Positions 61,176-64,000 of a stretch of DNA of 64,000 nt are shown here, piece by piece (within the stretch, counting starts at the first letter, position 1; each line of letters begins with the position of its first letter). The DNA lies in contig JBAMDO010000247.1 in the NCBI GenBank assembly GCA_037074765.1, positions 1 through 64,000 on the forward strand, read 5' to 3'. The notes under the pieces are model-generated. The model ran no database searches. It was not told where the DNA came from and saw only the letters and a program-made list of their open reading frames with translations. A program made the position numbers and the translations under genes. This stretch comes from Mansonella perstans. Its lineage: Eukaryota > Nematoda > Chromadorea > Rhabditida > Onchocercidae.

Positions 61176-62454
61176 ACAAAGGACAGTTGAAACGAATTAG
61201 AATAATGTACTAAAAGAAATCATTTGATGCTAAAAATTACATCAAATTGATTGGTTAATTAATTAGTGTATTATCGTGGCAGCACTGAAAAACTTACCGT
61301 TTTTTTAATTAGTAATTAATTGTTGGTCGAAAATTTAACAATTTAATCACTAAATTTTTTCAAAGTGATCTTATTATTTCATTACAATATTTGATGCCAC
61401 CTAAGCAGCACAGCATTTTCTTAAACTAATTGTTAGAATATTTAAATTCCTCTAGTCTATGATAATATTTGTCACATATTAACTTAGACTGTTACTATGC
61501 TTAGATCATTATAATAAATAGCAATAATTTTTTCAAATGTAATTTTATATGTACAAATTATTCATAACATTGATTTCGTAAGCAATTATTAATCAATAAA
61601 TGCAATTAACTAATTATTATTTAGCTATTTATTAATACAATCCTTGGTTGTAGTGCTGAAAAAAAACTGTCAGAATATACCGAAAGTTGGAAAAAGTATG
61701 AATGATGATGATAATTTGATAAAATTTATCAAATAACCATCATTAATAAATTGAAAATGTTAGATTAAGAATCATCATTTCCAATTAATCATTTATTAAT
61801 GACAATGTTTGATAGTAACAGGAAACTGACAACTTACTTAATTTCATCAATCTCAAAAGTCATTCTCACAATTATATAAATGAATAAATATATTAAGCAA
61901 AAATAGAACTTAATAATTGATAAAACAGAATTTGATCATTGGCAAAACTGAACGTGATAATTAACAGAGTGAAATCTGATAAGTGATAGAACGAAATTTG
62001 ATAATTCGTAGAAAAAATCATAATTAGTACAATTTTAATTATAAACAGAAAAAATCTGTTTATAATTAATACAATTTAATTAGTATAAAAATTAATTAAT
62101 ACAATTTCAATTATTACTAGGAGTTATTGACGATTACGCATTTACGACAATATAAATAGCTATATCATTAAAAGTGACTCGTTTAATCAAGTATATGTTG
62201 ATAATGACAATATTTGTCATTACAATATTCTATTTATTTTATTTATAATATTGATAATATTTGTGATAACATTTATATTGATGATATTTTCACTACTTTT
62301 TAGCAACTGGTCGGTCGGTTGCTTAATTTTCTCCTCATTTATTTATTTATTGGAGACTAGTGGAGTTTTGAGTTATGCTGGCGGTGGTTTATGTTTTCAG
62401 TAGGGTCGCATATGAAAGCAAATCTCGGTCCCTAGTGCTTAAAAATACACTTGT

Positions 62455-62860
62455 AAAATTCGTCACACACGCGTAGTGTATGACGTAGTGTTGAATATCA
62501 AACTGGACCACCGCCTAGTATACTGCAAACTTTATTTTCATGTCAAGCTCAAAAAGCGGTGTAGTCTTCTACGAAGAAAGATTAAAATCAAAAAACTTCG
62601 TACAACTGCACTGAAACTTAATTTCCAAGCAAATCTTCAAAACAGACTTGAAAATCATACCAATGCACCTTCCCCAAAAGACTCTGGCAACATGTTAAAA
62701 ACATTATCCTGCAGTCCTATGACGAATCCCTGTGATTTTCCACAAGGAAAAACAGAGCGATTTAATGAAAACAACCAAGATATTTAGGATCTGCTAGCAA
62801 GAAGAGACTTAACTGCTCACCTTACACATCTTGTTCAACCTATGGGAAAAGCTCCGTGAG
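62455..62860 (+). pseudogene. decayed non-LTR retrotransposon fragment (RTE-like endonuclease end)
   Basis: The frame from 62476 includes LDHRLVYCKLYFHVKLKKRC. The D-H-R-L-V word followed by a basic stretch is the usual closing motif of apurinic endonuclease domains in RTE/CR1-type non-LTR elements, where the conserved SDH is part of the active site. The frame continues past one TAG (62785) into DLLARRDLTAHLTHLVQP, then stops. No reverse-transcriptase core is present within the window, so only a broken piece remains. The match is short, and the assignment to RTE is tentative. Confidence 0.45.
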
Positions 62861-64000
62861 TGATAATGCAAACTTATAAATTATTTATAAAATAAAAAAA
62901 AAATTTCGTAAATTGTTTCAAGTTAAAATACTTGTACGTGAAAGTGATATAATCTTGGTCCAACATTCTGTGCCGTCAGCACATGGTAAGGAACCTTTTA
63001 CTTATAGCTAAGCAGATTTATCCAGAATATTGTCACCTTTGGATCTATATGCAATATGGTATTTTAAAAGTTAAAACAATTATCCTCTGACGGCCAAAAA
63101 TTATATTCTGTCTGGAAAGTTGCATTTATCTGCACTACAAAACTTGCATCTGTCCGAGAAATCATTATAATCATCATTATCATCATCATTAGAGCGTGAA
63201 TCAATTTTTATTCACGCTGTCGATTCATTTTCTCCTCTTTTTCTTATCATCATTGCTCTCGTACTTTTTGCGCTTATCATATTGCTGTATTAGATTTTGT
63301 ATTTGCGCATAAACATCTTAAAAAAGCTGAGCCAAAACAAGCATTCTAATCCTCCCATCGAAAGTAACTGGGAAAGTAAGTCGCAAGTAAGTGTAATAAT
63401 GCTTCATACATCTCAAGGGAAATAGTATTCAAATGAATTAATGTTGAAATTTATTGAAATGAATATATGCTACAGAAAGTTGGTAATTTAACGTAACTTT
63501 ATTCAGTTAAAACTGATACAAACTTTTAATCACTATTTTTTTGTTTTTTCTGTTTTAAATAACATTTTATGCTTTTTATATCTGTTTACTGGAAAAAAGA
63601 AGAATGAAAAAATAAATTTTAATAAATTCAAATCTTTTAAAAACACGAACATTTTTGTATAACTTCACGTTAATAGATATTTGCAATTTTTTCCTTTTTG
63701 TTTTAAATTCAACTTAAATGTCTCACTCCAATCTTTTTTCAAATTTTTATTTCGTGATTTTTCAATTAATACGTCGTGAACAATATTGTTCAAATTCCTT
63801 AAATAAAGCTACTATACATGAAATTAGCGTTAAAATTAACAACCAATTAATTATGAAGTTTTCCGAGAGATTTAGGAATTTTAGTGGATATAGTAAGAGT
63901 ACTTAAATTTTTGAAAAGGAAAAAATTTTTTTTGAAGCAAAAATTACGCATTCATTATATTGTACCAGTTTTTAAAAAAAAAACCTCTTAAAAAAATGAC
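62861..64000. other. AT-rich flank, no supported gene
   Basis: Only short frames are present; the one at 63718-63906 has no domain or splice context. A TCATCATTATCA patch lies near 63165-63190. Confidence 0.4.

Larger units (their letters stand above)
57059..62379. other. gene-poor AT-rich region with tandem repeats
   Basis: No exon with splice support was seen over more than 5 kb. Poly-A/T-rich DNA dominates, with three separate tandem-repeat arrays described on their own. The frames at 58442-58694, 59329-59568 and 60836-61120 are low-complexity. Confidence 0.5.

Overview
This looks like nuclear DNA from a nematode, most likely a filarial (Onchocercid) worm. It is very AT-rich, dense in homopolymer runs and AAT/ATT microsatellites, and carries no prokaryotic operon structure. 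Genes are split into many short exons with nematode TTTNCAG-type 3' splice sites, and several first coding exons sit just behind such a site, as expected for spliced-leader trans-splicing. The species assignment is inference; no rRNA, tRNA or species marker was seen. Gene models were built by hand by requiring reading frame, splice sites and codon phase to agree across every junction.

Layout. (1) 60-230, minus: first coding exon of a gene running off the left edge, probably N-alpha-acetyltransferase 50 with an N-terminal extension. (2) 1430-12468, minus: 27-exon gene for a 1402-residue serine-rich/coiled-coil protein whose C-terminus recalls the centrosomal protein CEP350. (3) 15025-16203, plus: single-BIR survivin/BIR-1-type protein. 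(4) about 19166-29996, plus: RABGAP1/TBC-11-type Rab GTPase-activating protein (PTB, middle domain, TBC, coiled coil). (5) 33305-39682, minus: ATF-6, the membrane-anchored bZIP sensor of ER stress. (6) 41034-46415, plus, divergent from atf-6: LIN-5/NuMA-like spindle-positioning protein. (7) 48729-56270, minus: rhodopsin-family peptide-receptor-like GPCR with unusual motif residues. (8) 57-64 kb: gene-poor AT-rich DNA with tandem repeats and a decayed fragment resembling a non-LTR retrotransposon.

Three of the genes touch mitosis or centrosomes (BIR-1 type, LIN-5/NuMA, CEP350-like), but they have separate promoters and nothing shows co-regulation. The most notable features are four phase-forced GC-AG introns, a GPCR with D for the TM1 Asn and SQY for DRY, two genes with a duplicated 3' splice site, a recognisable NuMA-type LGN-binding motif, a foldback element in a GPCR intron and several undescribed tandem repeats. 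No obviously new multi-gene system was found.
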